From Nitrospirota bacterium (GTDB lineage: Bacteria > Nitrospirota > RBG-16-64-22): a DNA stretch of 34,418 nucleotides. Shown here piece by piece: positions 34,158 to 34,418 of the stretch. The stretch covers positions 1-34,418 of the forward strand of contig JACPZO010000085.1 of the NCBI GenBank assembly GCA_016195465.1. The letters run 5' to 3'. The stretch's first letter is position 1. Each line of letters starts with the position of its first letter. A model generated the notes under the pieces. It saw only the letters and a list, made by a program, of their open reading frames with translations. It was not told the DNA's origin and did not search any database. The translations under genes and the position numbers were made by a program.

Positions 34158-34418
34158 ATGAGACTCAAGTCGATGATCGGAGCAACGATGCTCTCGCTTG
34201 CACTTGCCGCGAGCGCGGAGGCCGTGACGCTCACGCTCACGCTCAACGAACCGCCGGGGGCGCGGTGAAACCGGAATATGGCCATGGCTTTCTCCATCCT
34301 TGACCAGTACAAGAACGTCAAGGTGGAGTTCATCCCCTTGAGCATGATGAAGCCGGGCCATGTGGCGCCATCGGTGATGGTGAACGGAGACGTGCTGGCG
34401 GCAGACGGCGGAAAAGGA
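34158..34418 (+). CDS. exported thioredoxin-fold-like protein, candidate selenoprotein (3' end outside window)
   Basis: The ATG at 34158 lies eight bases after AAAGGAGGTG, a near-perfect ribosome site. It encodes a signal peptide (RLKSMIGATMLSLALAASAEA, cleavage near 22), then VTLTLTLNEPPGAR and an in-frame TGA at 34266-34268 (residue 37). The frame stays open for 50 more codons to the window end: NRNMAMAFSILDQYKNVKVEF, then a VAPSVMVNGDVLAADG segment like the cis-Pro and beta-hairpin of thioredoxin-fold proteins. A beta strand followed by U, a helix and VAPS fits a thioredoxin-like active site with Sec as the nucleophile and no resolving Cys. The downstream hairpin (CTTGAC/GTCAAG, 34299-34322) has a large loop and is a poorer SECIS, so this call is weaker than the others. 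Confidence 0.65.

Noticed and set aside
21839-34418. A variant genetic code in which TGA means Trp or Gly throughout
   Set aside because: TGA ends many genes at the expected place (for example rlmD, glgA, galT, iscU, beta and gamma subunits), while the internal TGAs fall at cysteine-like redox positions, most with SECIS-like hairpins.

Overview
The window is a GC-rich bacterial chromosome segment with tightly packed genes, SD-led starts and common GTG/TTG starts. I cannot place it taxonomically with confidence. Standard housekeeping genes (tig-clpP-clpX, engB, dciA, iscU) mix with sensory kinases, toxin-antitoxin-like pairs, anaerobic molybdoenzyme genes and a very large load of short intergenic tandem repeats. 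That mix looks like an uncultivated, selenium-using, anaerobic or facultative environmental bacterium.

Left part (1-8.7 kb): a gene tail, a broken short-chain dehydrogenase, a PilZ protein (minus strand), thiC, tRNA-Leu(CAG), queF, tRNA-Leu(UAG), tig-clpP-clpX, a DUF6922/AbiEii nucleotidyltransferase pair and engB. Middle (8.7-15.4 kb, minus strand): a compact operon galT-glgA-GAF histidine kinase-response regulator-rlmD with 4-base overlaps or a one-base gap, driven by a clear sigma70 promoter with a perfect palindrome in its spacer. Next (15.5-18.4 kb): Phd/RelE-type and MNT/HEPN toxin-antitoxin-like pairs, dciA and iscU. A hybrid PAS kinase and a LysR regulator follow on the minus strand (18.4-21.6 kb).

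Right part (21.6-34.4 kb, all plus strand) is the most notable region: a selenium/sulfur island. It holds selD, a YeeE/YedE-family transporter, a rhodanese-like protein without its cysteine, a small exported protein, a two-domain thiosulfate sulfurtransferase, a three-subunit type II DMSO-reductase-family molybdoenzyme (alpha, beta, and a gamma fused to cytochrome c), a DsrE-family protein, a sulfide:quinone-oxidoreductase-like flavoprotein and an exported thioredoxin-like protein cut by the window end. Four of these genes (selD, yeeE/yedE, dsrE, the thioredoxin-like gene) have an in-frame TGA exactly where a redox cysteine is expected or plausible. Three of the four have a clear hairpin with a G-rich 3-4 base loop about 20-30 bases downstream, as bacterial SECIS elements do. 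Conventional gene calling would split or truncate all four. A reasonable reading is uptake and trafficking of reduced sulfur or selenium by selenocysteine-bearing carriers next to a respiratory oxidoreductase; the substrate cannot be told from sequence.

Most plus-strand intergenic gaps hold short tandem repeats. The main family is an octamer GGTGAATN whose eighth base alone varies. It always lies in the sense of transcription, supplies stop codons, and in one case supplies the GTG start of the next gene. Other families are AAATTG-like, ACATAGGC-like and GCTGAT-like repeats, GAGAGGG palindromes, and a duplicated 96-base inverted-repeat element.
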